Part shown: piece after piece, positions 1 to 6,261 of the stretch
Layout of the letters: every line of letters starts with the position of its first letter
How positions within the stretch are numbered: the stretch's first letter is position 1
DNA from: Hathewaya proteolytica DSM 3090
GTDB taxonomy: Bacteria; Bacillota; Clostridia; Clostridiales; Clostridiaceae
Assembly: GCF_900142225.1 (NCBI RefSeq)
Contig: NZ_FRAD01000035.1
Span: 1 to 13,873, forward strand
Length of the DNA: 13,873 bases
Direction of reading: 5' to 3'
The notes under the pieces: generated by a model
Database searches by the model: none
What the model was told of the DNA's origin: nothing
The model's input: the letters and a program-made list of their open reading frames with translations, nothing else
Made by a program: the position numbers and the translations under genes

Positions 1-10
1 ACTTGACCAA
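1..10 (+). rRNA. 23S rRNA, extreme 3' end (partial)
   Basis: The first bases, ACTTGACC, match the usual 3' end of clostridial 23S rRNA, the strand of terminal helix H1 that pairs with the 23S 5' end. The remainder lies upstream of the window. The exact last base is uncertain by a few nucleotides. The following 5S and tRNA genes make an rRNA operon end the natural reading. Confidence 0.7.
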
Positions 11-122
11 ATTACTTATTCATTATACAATTTTGAGAGAATAAATTCTCTAATGAAACTCCTGAGCTTAGGCTCATGAGTACTGTATTTCTAAGAGGCA
101 AAGCCTCAAAGAACTACATGCA
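11..122 (+). other. 23S-5S internal transcribed spacer with hairpins
   Basis: No gene is visible here. Three short hairpins can be read: AGAGAA/TTCTCT around 37-52, TGAGC/GCTCA with flanking CTC/GAG around 60-81, and GAGGC/GCCTC around 95-107. Such stems between 23S and 5S are usual rRNA processing sites, but the nuclease involved cannot be told from the sequence. Confidence 0.6.
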
Positions 123-239
123 TCTGGTAACGATAGCATAAAGGTAACACCCCTTCCCATTCCGAACAGGACGGTTAAGCTTTATAGCGCTGATGGTACT
201 TCAGGGGAGGCTCTGCGGGAGAGTAAGACGTTGCCAGGT
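123..239 (+). rRNA. rrf: 5S ribosomal RNA
   Basis: About 117 nt with the standard 5S core: the CCTTCCCATTCCGAACAGG segment (loop B/C region) and the GCGCTGATGGTACT segment are both present. The 5' TCTGG pairs with the 3' CCAGG to form helix I. The gene follows the 23S end and precedes tRNA-Asn by only a few bases, so it is co-transcribed with both. Ends are estimated from helix I and may be off by one to three bases. Confidence 0.95.
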
Positions 240-244
240 CATAT

Positions 245-319
<75 letters not shown>

Positions 320-322
320 TAT

Positions 323-398
<76 letters not shown>

Positions 399-404
399 AT
401 GTGT

Positions 405-479
405 GGCGCTATAGCCAAGTGGTAAGGCATAGGTCTGCAAAACCTCTATTCCCCAGTTCAAATCTGGGTGGCGCCTCCA
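405..479 (+). tRNA. tRNA-Cys (anticodon GCA)
   Basis: 75 nt including CCA. The acceptor stem GGCGCTA pairs with TGGCGCC. The discriminator base is T476, the U73 identity base typical of tRNA-Cys. The anticodon GCA is at 437-439. It is the last gene of the rRNA operon, and its CCA runs directly into the terminator stem. Confidence 0.97.
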
Positions 480-507
480 AAAGCTAGTGAAATTTCACTA
501 GCTTTTT
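479..507 (+). terminator. Rho-independent terminator of the rRNA/tRNA operon
   Basis: A perfect inverted repeat (AAAAGCTAGTGAAA and its complement) ends in TTTTT at 503-507. It starts at the tRNA-Cys CCA end, so it terminates the rRNA-tRNA transcript. Confidence 0.93.
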
Positions 508-586
508 AAATTCTAAACCAAAATACTAATAAGTCCTTATCTAGAGGTTCGCCATTAGATAAAACTGTAAATGGAGGGAATGCACT

Positions 587-1075
587 ATGGCACTTTATAA
601 AGAGATAGTGAAAAGACACCAAAATGCTATTATAATAAGATTTACAGCAATGATAGTTTGTATTATAGTCATTTCTGATTTTATGGACATCATAGCATTA
701 AAAAGTGGATTGTATATATATTTAAAATATATAATGGATGTTGCTATGATTATTTTATTCTTTAACGAGTTAAGGAAGATTGATACAAAATACAAATACT
801 CAGTGTTCCAAGATCAACTTATGGTGTATAAACTGACCAGGAGACAAGAATGTCTTCTTAGAGATGTGAACATATGTGATATTGTGGAGATAAAAAAATG
901 TACTAGCTTTAGAGAAAAAATACTTTGGTTTATTGGCACAAGATACGATTTTTACAAAATAAAAAATCATTATATGTGCACTTATAGAGATAGCGGAGTT
1001 TTAAAAAAATTCTATTTTAATCCTAGTGATAATTTACTTAAGATACTTAAGAATAGCAAATGTCATATAGAGTAA
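587..1075 (+). CDS. Small two-helix membrane protein, possibly PH-like
   Basis: 162 residues, not assigned to a named family. The ATG is supported by GGAGGG at 573-578, 8 bases upstream. Two hydrophobic segments, about residues 14-38 and 41-61, are probable transmembrane helices with a very short turn between them. The remaining 100 residues look soluble and beta-rich, with alternating hydrophobics and a closing helix (about 147-156, preceded by FNPSD). A pair of helices followed by such a domain recalls bacterial PH-domain membrane proteins. This is inference from topology only, because no diagnostic motif is visible. The leader holds a TTATCTA/TAGATAA inverted repeat (537-562) of unknown role. 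No convincing promoter was seen between the tRNA terminator and the gene. It converges with the next gene and shares a terminator with it. Confidence 0.72.
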   Translation: MALYKEIVKRHQNAIIIRFTAMIVCIIVISDFMDIIALKSGLYIYLKYIMDVAMIILFFNELRKIDTKYKYSVFQDQLMVYKLTRRQECLLRDVNICDIVEIKKCTSFREKILWFIGTRYDFYKIKNHYMCTYRDSGVLKKFYFNPSDNLLKILKNSKCHIE

Positions 1076-1105
1076 GGAGCTTAAAGCTCCTTACTCTATA
1101 TTTTT
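1066..1105 (+). terminator. Strong terminator between convergent genes, overlapping both stop codons
   Basis: A 17-bp perfect inverted repeat (arms 1066-1082 and 1084-1100, core GTAAGGAGCT) is followed by TTTTT on the + strand. The stop codon of the upstream gene (1073-1075) lies in the left arm and the stop of the opposing gene (1096-1098) in the right arm. The stem would form in both transcripts, but the T-tract is clear only for the + strand. Confidence 0.88.
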
Positions 1106-1449
1106 GTATAAGTAAAGGATATATGTTTTTTTATGAAAGTGTTTTTTACCTCCAATGTAATGCTCATTTCTTGTCGGTTCTTTTCAATTAAAGTGTGGTC
1201 AAAATTTACGTTGATATTTAAATAACCATCACGTAACACTGGGGAGGTCATACGCAAACCCTTACTGCCTTTCAATTCAATTTGCTTTATTAGCTCTAGC
1301 GAAGATAAACTTTCAGTAACTAAATTTTTCTTAGAGGATTTATCTATGATATTGACTAAGATATTGAGTGAAGTAGTTCTATATGAAATTATATCTGAAA
1401 AATCCTTGTGAATAATTAAATCAACGTTATTTTGTGTGAAATTTTTCAT
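1096..1449 (-). CDS. Hypothetical protein, 117 residues
   Basis: Family not recognised. The ATG is preceded on the minus strand by GAGGT about 8 bases upstream, a good ribosome binding site. There is no signal peptide, no transmembrane segment and no cysteine. The sequence alternates hydrophobic and polar residues over several stretches (for example residues 27-36 and 72-82), suggesting a mostly beta fold and a cytoplasmic protein. It is the only minus-strand gene in the window and is transcribed divergently from the HTH regulator at 1740. A TTGACA on the minus strand (1555 to 1550) with TAAATT 17 bases later could be its promoter. That -35 falls inside a TGTCA palindrome, so the neighbouring regulator may control this gene. 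Function is unknown. Confidence 0.72.
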   Translation of the reverse strand: MKNFTQNNVDLIIHKDFSDIISYRTTSLNILVNIIDKSSKKNLVTESLSSLELIKQIELKGSKGLRMTSPVLRDGYLNINVNFDHTLIEKNRQEMSITLEVKNTFIKKHISFTYTKI

Positions 1450-1526
1450 AATAATTACCTCAATTTGATTGTAAATTAAATATTATTATAATTAACATTA
1501 TATTGATTATAGATTATATGTTAATA

Positions 1527-1555
1527 AATTTAAATAGTGATTATTCAAATGTCAA
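1527..1555 (-). promoter_or_regulatory. Candidate promoter of the minus-strand 117-residue gene
   Basis: Read on the minus strand, TTGACA (1555-1550) is followed after 17 bases by TAAATT (1532-1527). The -35 is perfect and the -10 weak (4 of 6). Several TATAAT-like words lie further downstream in this very AT-rich stretch, so the choice is not unique. Confidence 0.35.
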
Positions 1556-1619
1556 TGACAAATATTTCAGTAAAATGACAATTAAATGTCATTTAAAACA
1601 TAAAAACATACATTTTACT
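1550..1619. promoter_or_regulatory. Nested TGTCA/TGACA palindromes, candidate operator region
   Basis: TGTCA-A-TGACA (1550-1560) is a perfect palindrome around one base. AAATGACA (1573-1580) and TGTCATTT (1587-1594) form a second palindrome with a 6-base centre. AGTAAAATG (1569-1577) and CATTTTACT (1611-1619) form an outer pair. The four TGTCA/TGACA half-sites cover the candidate -35 of the minus-strand gene and end upstream of the -35 of the HTH gene. Binding by the HTH protein at 1740 is inferred from position. Confidence 0.45.
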
Positions 1620-1639
1620 AATTTATATTGAATAAAGTG

Positions 1640-1667
1640 TTAACATTTTAAATTAATATGCTATAAT
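1640..1667 (+). promoter_or_regulatory. Candidate sigma-A promoter of the HTH regulator gene
   Basis: TTAACA (1640-1645) and TATAAT (1662-1667) are separated by 16 bases, with a TGC extension (1659-1661) before the -10. The predicted start near 1674 leaves a leader of about 65 bases. It is a good match in a very AT-rich region, so some chance remains that it is fortuitous. Confidence 0.6.
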
Positions 1668-1739
1668 ATTAAATAAAATAGCAATTTTTAATGAAAAATA
1701 ATATCATAATAAAAATCAGCTTAAAGGTGATGAATAAAA

Positions 1740-3314
1740 GTGTTTTATTTAAAATTAGATTTTATGATGAAACTAACTGAATGTAAAAACAGCATCTTAG
1801 CCAATAGCATTTTGGTGGATCCTTCTCTTATTTCTAGGTTGAGAAGTGGAAAAAGGAAGTTGCCTAAAAATGAGAATTTCCTTATGCCAATGATTAAGTA
1901 TTTTTTTAAGCGAATAAACACTGAGGAGAAAATTTCTATTGTGGAAAGTGCCGTTGGAATAAAAGACTTATGGAAAACTGCGGAAAGCAATATTGAAAAT
2001 TGTATCTATCAATGGTTTACTAGTGAAGATTCAGAAATTACGGATAACGACTTAATAAAAAAGTATAGTATAAATGTTCAAAGGCATCACAAAAGCGGCA
2101 ACACCCATCATAAAAAGTGCCATCTTTCATGTGCTAATGAGGAAGGCTGTAAACATGGGGTTTTAACTGATACAACATGGCATTATTTCGGCTTGGAGGG
2201 AAGAAAAAAGGCATTATTGGAAGCCTTGAGATACGCGAAAAATCAGCCTCAAGGCAGTACTATTTATTTCCACACGGATGAAAACATTTTGTCTATTTAC
2301 AATGACGATAGATTTGTCTCAGAGGTCATCAATATTATTAGGGAGAGGCTAACTGAGGGGATAAAACTGGTTATTATTCATAACATAATAAATGATATAA
2401 ACCACATTATGAATTTATTACATATTTGGAGCAATATATATGAGTACGGGGAAATAAGCTCTTTTTACTATCCGAAGGTAAAGAACAACTTGGTTAGCAG
2501 CACTCTTATGATTGTAGGAAAGTCTTGTGCTCTCATAGGAAATTCTGTGGATAATGAAATAGAGGGCACCTTTGCTGAGCTTTCTTCAGATAAAAAAGTC
2601 ATAGTGTCTTTAAAAAAGCAGTTTGATATGATCAAAGAAAAATGTAGACCTTTTATTTTTTCCTACAAAGTAAATTATGAGTTGGCCAATGAATGGCAAT
2701 ATAAGGAACTCATTAAAATGCCATCTAATTCTATTTTAATACACCATGGGCTATCTTTCTCTACCATTCCTAAGGATTTTGTGGACAAAATGTCTTTAAA
2801 ATATAATTGTGTAAAGTTGAAAAAGTATTATGAATTCTTTATAACTCATTTAAAAAAGAATGTGGAATCTTACAAGTATACTGAAATCATACCTATTCCA
2901 ACGAGGGAAATGGTAATTACAGCAAGGTATGAGAAGCCGGCTTTTAAAGGCCTCATAGGAGTGGATTTAGAATATACTCTTGAAGACTATATCAATCATA
3001 TTAAAAATATCATCGATATCGTGGATAAATATCCAAATTATAATATTGTATTGTCTAGGCTTATTCCTAAGACTGAGGACTACATTATTTTTGTAAAGGG
3101 ACAGAGCAGTGTGTCAATATTTGACAAAAAACTCCATATACCCAATGGAAAAAATCTTTACATTATAAAAAATTATAGCATTAGCAGTGCTATTGTTGAG
3201 AGTATTGATTACCATATAAAAATTAACAATGAACTACAGGGACAAGAGGCTAAGGTGTATCTAATTAATTTTATAATTGAATTAGAAAAATATATGGATA
3301 TAATGGGGATTTAA
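1740..3314 (+). CDS. Large transcriptional regulator with N-terminal helix-turn-helix
   Basis: 524 residues. The chosen start is GTG at 1740, with AAAGGTGAT (1723-1731) 8 bases upstream. ATGs at 1764 and 1767 lack a ribosome binding site. Residues about 8-45 read as an XRE-type helix-turn-helix: the recognition-helix stretch DPSLISRLRSGKRKLPKN (27-44) is characteristic. The other 450 or so residues contain no domain I can name with certainty. A His/Cys cluster, H116, H117, H123, H124, C127, H128, C131, C137 and H139, could bind a metal. The middle part (about 170-310) recalls the uncharacterised C-terminal region of large clostridial XRE-type regulators. No membrane segments or kinase motifs are seen. 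The palindromes upstream suggest autoregulation and joint control of the divergent gene. No terminator separates it from gin. Confidence 0.8.
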   Translation: MFYLKLDFMMKLTECKNSILANSILVDPSLISRLRSGKRKLPKNENFLMPMIKYFFKRINTEEKISIVESAVGIKDLWKTAESNIENCIYQWFTSEDSEITDNDLIKKYSINVQRHHKSGNTHHKKCHLSCANEEGCKHGVLTDTTWHYFGLEGRKKALLEALRYAKNQPQGSTIYFHTDENILSIYNDDRFVSEVINIIRERLTEGIKLVIIHNIINDINHIMNLLHIWSNIYEYGEISSFYYPKVKNNLVSSTLMIVGKSCALIGNSVDNEIEGTFAELSSDKKVIVSLKKQFDMIKEKCRPFIFSYKVNYELANEWQYKELIKMPSNSILIHHGLSFSTIPKDFVDKMSLKYNCVKLKKYYEFFITHLKKNVESYKYTEIIPIPTREMVITARYEKPAFKGLIGVDLEYTLEDYINHIKNIIDIVDKYPNYNIVLSRLIPKTEDYIIFVKGQSSVSIFDKKLHIPNGKNLYIIKNYSISSAIVESIDYHIKINNELQGQEAKVYLINFIIELEKYMDIMGI

Positions 3315-3316
3315 TT

Positions 3317-3345
3317 GAATAAAATTAGGAAATGAGGCAATAATC
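3317..3345 (+). promoter_or_regulatory. Candidate sigma-F-type promoter upstream of gin
   Basis: GAATA (3317-3321) followed 14 bases later by GGCAATAATC (3336-3345) resembles the forespore sigma-F pattern, in which the -10 is GGnnAnaaT. In B. subtilis the homologous csfB gene is sigma-F dependent. The spacing is about one base short of the usual value, and the call rests on motif plus context. Confidence 0.35.
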
Positions 3346-3376
3346 ATAGATATCTAAAGTATGATGAGGTGAAAGT

Positions 3377-3589
3377 ATGTGTAGAGATATTTGTTCAATA
3401 TGTGAAAGGCCTCTGGACAGTGGTATAATGATATTAGGCAAGACGATATGTTGTAACTGTGAGGAAAAAATTATTCAAGCGGATATTAATACAGATTTTT
3501 ACGAGTATTATAAAGAGAAGTTAAAAAAATGTGTGATTAATCGCGTGATAAAAAAGGAGAGGTATACATGCAACAAATACCACTTATAA
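3377..3589 (+). CDS. gin: Gin/CsfB-family anti-sigma-G inhibitor protein
   Basis: 70 residues with two CxxC pairs, C6-C9 and C25-C28, the zinc-binding arrangement of the Gin family. The conserved GI between the knuckles, the CE after the second pair (residues 28-29) and a Y-x-x-Y-containing helix (about 42-50) also agree. In B. subtilis, Gin/CsfB binds sigma-G in the forespore and restrains its activity, and csfB lies just upstream of the yaaO-tmk region, as here. The ATG follows GAGGTG (3366-3371) closely. The 3' end overlaps the start of the decarboxylase gene by 22 bases, implying translational coupling. The lysine/arginine-rich tail after about residue 50 is not expected to be conserved. 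A sigma-F-like promoter is proposed upstream. Confidence 0.8.
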   Translation: MCRDICSICERPLDSGIMILGKTICCNCEEKIIQADINTDFYEYYKEKLKKCVINRVIKKERYTCNKYHL

Positions 3590-5004
3590 GTGGTGTATTG
3601 AAATATATAGATGAAAAGAATATACCATTTACAATGCCTGGGCATAAAGGAGGAGAAGGTTTTCTCCAAACAGAAGAAGGAAGGGCATTTTACAATAATA
3701 TTTTTAAAGCTGATATAACAGAGGTGGATGGTGTAGATAACCTGCACAACCCTGAGGGAATTATAGAAGAATCCCTTCTAGGACTTAGTCATTATTACAA
3801 GAGTAGTAAGTCCTATTATCTTATAAATGGCAGCACTTGCGGAAATTTAGCTATGATTTATTCATGCTTTAATAGAGGCGATAAGATTATTTTAGAGAGG
3901 AATTGTCATCGTTCTGTTATGAATGCTGTCATTATGAGAGAACTAAAGCCAGTGTATATAAAAAACCACATAGATCTAAGATATCAGTGTGGGTTTTCTT
4001 ACAATAAAGGGGATTTAGTCAATCTAATTAAAAACAACCAGGATGCTAAAGGAGTCATGATCACGTGGCCAAATTACTACGGTATATGCGCAGATTTAAA
4101 ATTTATTGTGGAGGAAGCGCATAAGTATGGTATGAAAGTTCTTGTGGATTGTGCCCATGGAGCCCATTTTGGTATTATTGAGGAGTTGCCTCAAAACCCT
4201 ATGGAGTTAGGCTGTGATATGGTGGTTATGAGTTGTCATAAAACATTAAGCAGCTTTACTCAAACAGCTTATTTGCATATAGGTCAATCTGTAGACTCTT
4301 CAAAAACAGATTTTTATGTAAGTGCATTGATGAGCACATCCCCATCTTATATTATGATGATGTCCATGGAATACGCATGGTTTTATCTTTATAAGTATGG
4401 ACATAAAAAGTACAAAGAATTTTACTCTCTTTGCAATAAATATAGAAATAAAATTAATAAGTTAAGTGGATTACATGTTATAGGTGATGAAGACATGTAC
4501 AGTGATGAGAGTTCCTGTTTGAGTACTAGAATAGACAATACGAGATTTGTGATAAATCTAGATAAAAAATATAGTGCACACAAATTACTAAACTATCTTA
4601 GGGAAAAAAAGATACAGGCAGAGATGAGCGATGGCAGAAATGTAATTCTTATACCGTCACCATTCAATGATGAGCGTGAATTTAAGTACCTTTATGATGC
4701 TTTAAGGCTGTGTAGATTAAATAGTTTTTGTGAACAATTTGTACCTTGCATTGACTACAGCATTGGTGAAAAAATCTTGGAACCCTGTGAAGTTATGGAT
4801 AAATCAACTGAGAATGTGAAATATGAGCTATCGGAGAAAAGGGTAGCGGCAGAAAGTATTGTACCTTATCCACCAGGGATACCACTTGTTGTACAAGGGG
4901 AGAGAATTAACAAGGAAGCAATAGATGTTATACGTTATTATTTGAAAAATCAACTTACCGTTTTAGGTGTAGACCATGGTTTAATAAAGGTAATTAAGAA
5001 TTAG
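3568..5004 (+). CDS. Orn/Lys/Arg decarboxylase family PLP-dependent enzyme (YaaO-like)
   Basis: 478 residues, fold-type I PLP enzyme. Visible landmarks are MPGHKGG (23-29), TEVDGVDNLHNPEG (51-64), the NGST turn (87-90), DCAHGAHFG with D194 expected to bind the pyridine nitrogen, and S-C-H-K with K225 as the Schiff-base lysine. The C-terminal YPPGIPL motif typical of the family is near residue 432. It lacks the N-terminal wing domain of the large inducible decarboxylases, so it belongs to the short group with B. subtilis SpeA and YaaO. It would decarboxylate a basic amino acid to a polyamine precursor, but the substrate cannot be told from sequence. The ATG has AAAGGAGAGG at 3553-3562. The start overlaps the end of gin, and tmk follows with its own promoter. 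No terminator is seen between them. Confidence 0.92.
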   Translation: MQQIPLISGVLKYIDEKNIPFTMPGHKGGEGFLQTEEGRAFYNNIFKADITEVDGVDNLHNPEGIIEESLLGLSHYYKSSKSYYLINGSTCGNLAMIYSCFNRGDKIILERNCHRSVMNAVIMRELKPVYIKNHIDLRYQCGFSYNKGDLVNLIKNNQDAKGVMITWPNYYGICADLKFIVEEAHKYGMKVLVDCAHGAHFGIIEELPQNPMELGCDMVVMSCHKTLSSFTQTAYLHIGQSVDSSKTDFYVSALMSTSPSYIMMMSMEYAWFYLYKYGHKKYKEFYSLCNKYRNKINKLSGLHVIGDEDMYSDESSCLSTRIDNTRFVINLDKKYSAHKLLNYLREKKIQAEMSDGRNVILIPSPFNDEREFKYLYDALRLCRLNSFCEQFVPCIDYSIGEKILEPCEVMDKSTENVKYELSEKRVAAESIVPYPPGIPLVVQGERINKEAIDVIRYYLKNQLTVLGVDHGLIKVIKN

Positions 5005-5013
5005 TAATCTGTT

Positions 5014-5042
5014 TTGACATGAGCTTAAATTGCATTTATAAT
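5014..5042 (+). promoter_or_regulatory. Perfect-consensus sigma-A promoter for tmk and downstream genes
   Basis: TTGACA (5014-5019), 17 bases, then TATAAT (5037-5042): both hexamers and the spacing match the vegetative consensus exactly. Transcription would start near 5049, 30 bases before the tmk ATG at 5079. This gives tmk-darA-holB-ricT expression independent of the gin/decarboxylase transcript. It also argues against translation starting at the ATG at 5019, which overlaps the -35. Confidence 0.88.
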
Positions 5043-5078
5043 TATGGAATGAGACCATATTATAAGGGTGGGAAAAAC

Positions 5079-5705
5079 ATGAGAACTAGAGGATTATTTA
5101 TAACACTAGAAGGTGGTGAGGGGGCTGGAAAGACTACTCAAATCACCGAAATAGAAAAATATTTAAAGCAGCGTGGCATAGAATGCATATGCACAAGGGA
5201 ACCAGGTGGTATACCTATATCGGAAAGTATAAGATCTATCATATTAGATAGAAAAAATGTAAATATGGATGGAAGAACAGAGGCGCTCTTGTATGCAGCG
5301 GCAAGAAGACAACATCTTGTGGAGAAGGTGATTCCTGCACTGGAAAGCGGCACAACTGTTATATGCGATAGATTTATAGATTCTTCCCTAGCATATCAAG
5401 GTAGTGGAAGGGGCATTGGTATGGATGAAGTTTACAAAATTAATGAGTTCGCCATGGACGGTTATCTACCGGATCTCACTATTCTTCTTGATCTAGATAT
5501 GGAAGTAGGCCTTGAAAGGATAGAGAGGCGAAGGGGAGAAATGAACAGATTAGACATGGAAAAACTTGACTTCCACAGTAAGGTTAGAAAAGGTTTTTTA
5601 AAATTGCTTCAGGATTACCCTGATAGAATAAAAAAAGTTGATGCATCTTTACAAAAGGAAGAGGTTACGAAACAGATTACTGATATACTAGAAAAGATTC
5701 TATAG
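5079..5705 (+). CDS. tmk: Thymidylate kinase
   Basis: 208 residues, the usual length of bacterial thymidylate kinase, which phosphorylates dTMP to dTDP with ATP in dTTP synthesis. Motifs are the P-loop GGEGAGKT (12-19), REPGG (40-44), the D-R-F motif at 97-99 within a CDRFIDSSLAYQG stretch, and an arginine-rich LID segment (about 147-157). The start is ATG 5079, with AAGGGTGGG at 5064-5072. An in-frame ATG at 5019 would add 20 non-homologous residues, lacks a ribosome binding site and lies within the promoter, so it is rejected. It is the first gene after the consensus promoter and is essential in most bacteria. A 160-base gap with a second promoter candidate follows before darA. Confidence 0.97.
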   Translation: MRTRGLFITLEGGEGAGKTTQITEIEKYLKQRGIECICTREPGGIPISESIRSIILDRKNVNMDGRTEALLYAAARRQHLVEKVIPALESGTTVICDRFIDSSLAYQGSGRGIGMDEVYKINEFAMDGYLPDLTILLDLDMEVGLERIERRRGEMNRLDMEKLDFHSKVRKGFLKLLQDYPDRIKKVDASLQKEEVTKQITDILEKIL

Positions 5706-5734
5706 AAGAATATTGTGAAAATATAAATTATATC

Positions 5735-5763
5735 TTATCATTACTATGAAAGTATGGTAAAAT
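5735..5763 (+). promoter_or_regulatory. Candidate promoter upstream of darA
   Basis: TTATCA (5735-5740), 17 bases, TAAAAT (5758-5763), with a TGG extension directly before the -10. The -35 is moderate (4 of 6) and the extended -10 good. It lies in the 160-base gap between tmk and darA, and no terminator was seen in that gap. The remainder of the gap is AT-rich with no other clear structure. Confidence 0.45.
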
Positions 5764-5865
5764 ATAAATAAGAATTTATACGTGTAAGTTGTATAAATCT
5801 ATAATAATCCCTATGTTTTATACCGATAAAAAATAAAGTGTATACAGGGAAAAGGAGGGAAAGCA

Positions 5866-6195
5866 ATGAAATTAGTAATGGCAATAGTTCAAGATCAAGA
5901 TGCTAGCGATTTAGTAGATGTATTATCCGACAATGGTTACAGAGTTACAAAGCTTGCAACCACAGGTGGTTTCCTAAAATCAGGGAATACAACACTTATG
6001 ATGGGTGTAGACGATGATAAGGTAGACGAGGTAATGGGTTTAATGGAAGAAGTCTGCAAAACAAGAAAGCAAATGGTTACATCACCTCCTCCAACATCAG
6101 GGGCAGCCAGCGTTTACATGACATATCCAGTTGAAGTAAGAATAGGTGGAGCAACTATATTTGTTGTTGATGTAGACAGGTTTGTAAGAATATAA
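5866..6195 (+). CDS. darA: Cyclic di-AMP receptor, PII-like (DarA/PstA/YaaQ)
   Basis: 109 residues, matching the YaaQ/DarA/PstA family along its whole length. These proteins form PII-like trimers that bind cyclic di-AMP between subunits in the cytoplasm. The hallmark segment RVTKLATTGGFLKSGNTT (26-43) is intact. R26, T28, F36 and N41 correspond to ligand-pocket positions described in PstA/DarA structures. The C-terminal PVEVRIGGATIFVVDVDRF stretch (88-106) is also typical. A strong ribosome binding site, AAAGGAGGG (5851-5859), precedes the ATG. In B. subtilis yaaR follows this gene, but here it is missing and holB comes next after 66 bases. The downstream target of DarA signalling is not established. 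Confidence 0.96.
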   Translation: MKLVMAIVQDQDASDLVDVLSDNGYRVTKLATTGGFLKSGNTTLMMGVDDDKVDEVMGLMEEVCKTRKQMVTSPPPTSGAASVYMTYPVEVRIGGATIFVVDVDRFVRI

Positions 6196-6210
6196 TATAT
6201 GAATAAAAGT

Positions 6211-6238
6211 CAATATGGGATGAGTGTTTTTCATATTG
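6211..6238 (+). other. Hairpin between darA and holB
   Basis: CAATATG (6211-6217) and CATATTG (6232-6238) form a 7-bp stem with a 14-base loop. No T-tract follows, so it is not a standard terminator. It could be an mRNA-processing or stability element, or chance pairing in AT-rich DNA. It occupies the position where yaaR lies in Bacillus. Confidence 0.3.
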
Positions 6239-6261
6239 GTGAGTAGTAAGGAGAGTTGAAG

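Noticed and set aside
1730..1780. Short out-of-frame ATG reading frame overlapping the HTH gene start
   Set aside because: It encodes only 16 residues and the spacing from AAAGG is too short. It is probably incidental, although it overlaps the true GTG start.
5019..5078. N-terminal extension of Tmk from ATG 5019
   Set aside because: It overlaps the -35 of a consensus promoter, has no ribosome binding site and adds residues before the usual kinase start. ATG 5079 has a good site.
6256..6261. TTG start for holB
   Set aside because: It directly abuts the AAGGAGAG element with no spacing, whereas ATG 6262 is at the normal distance.
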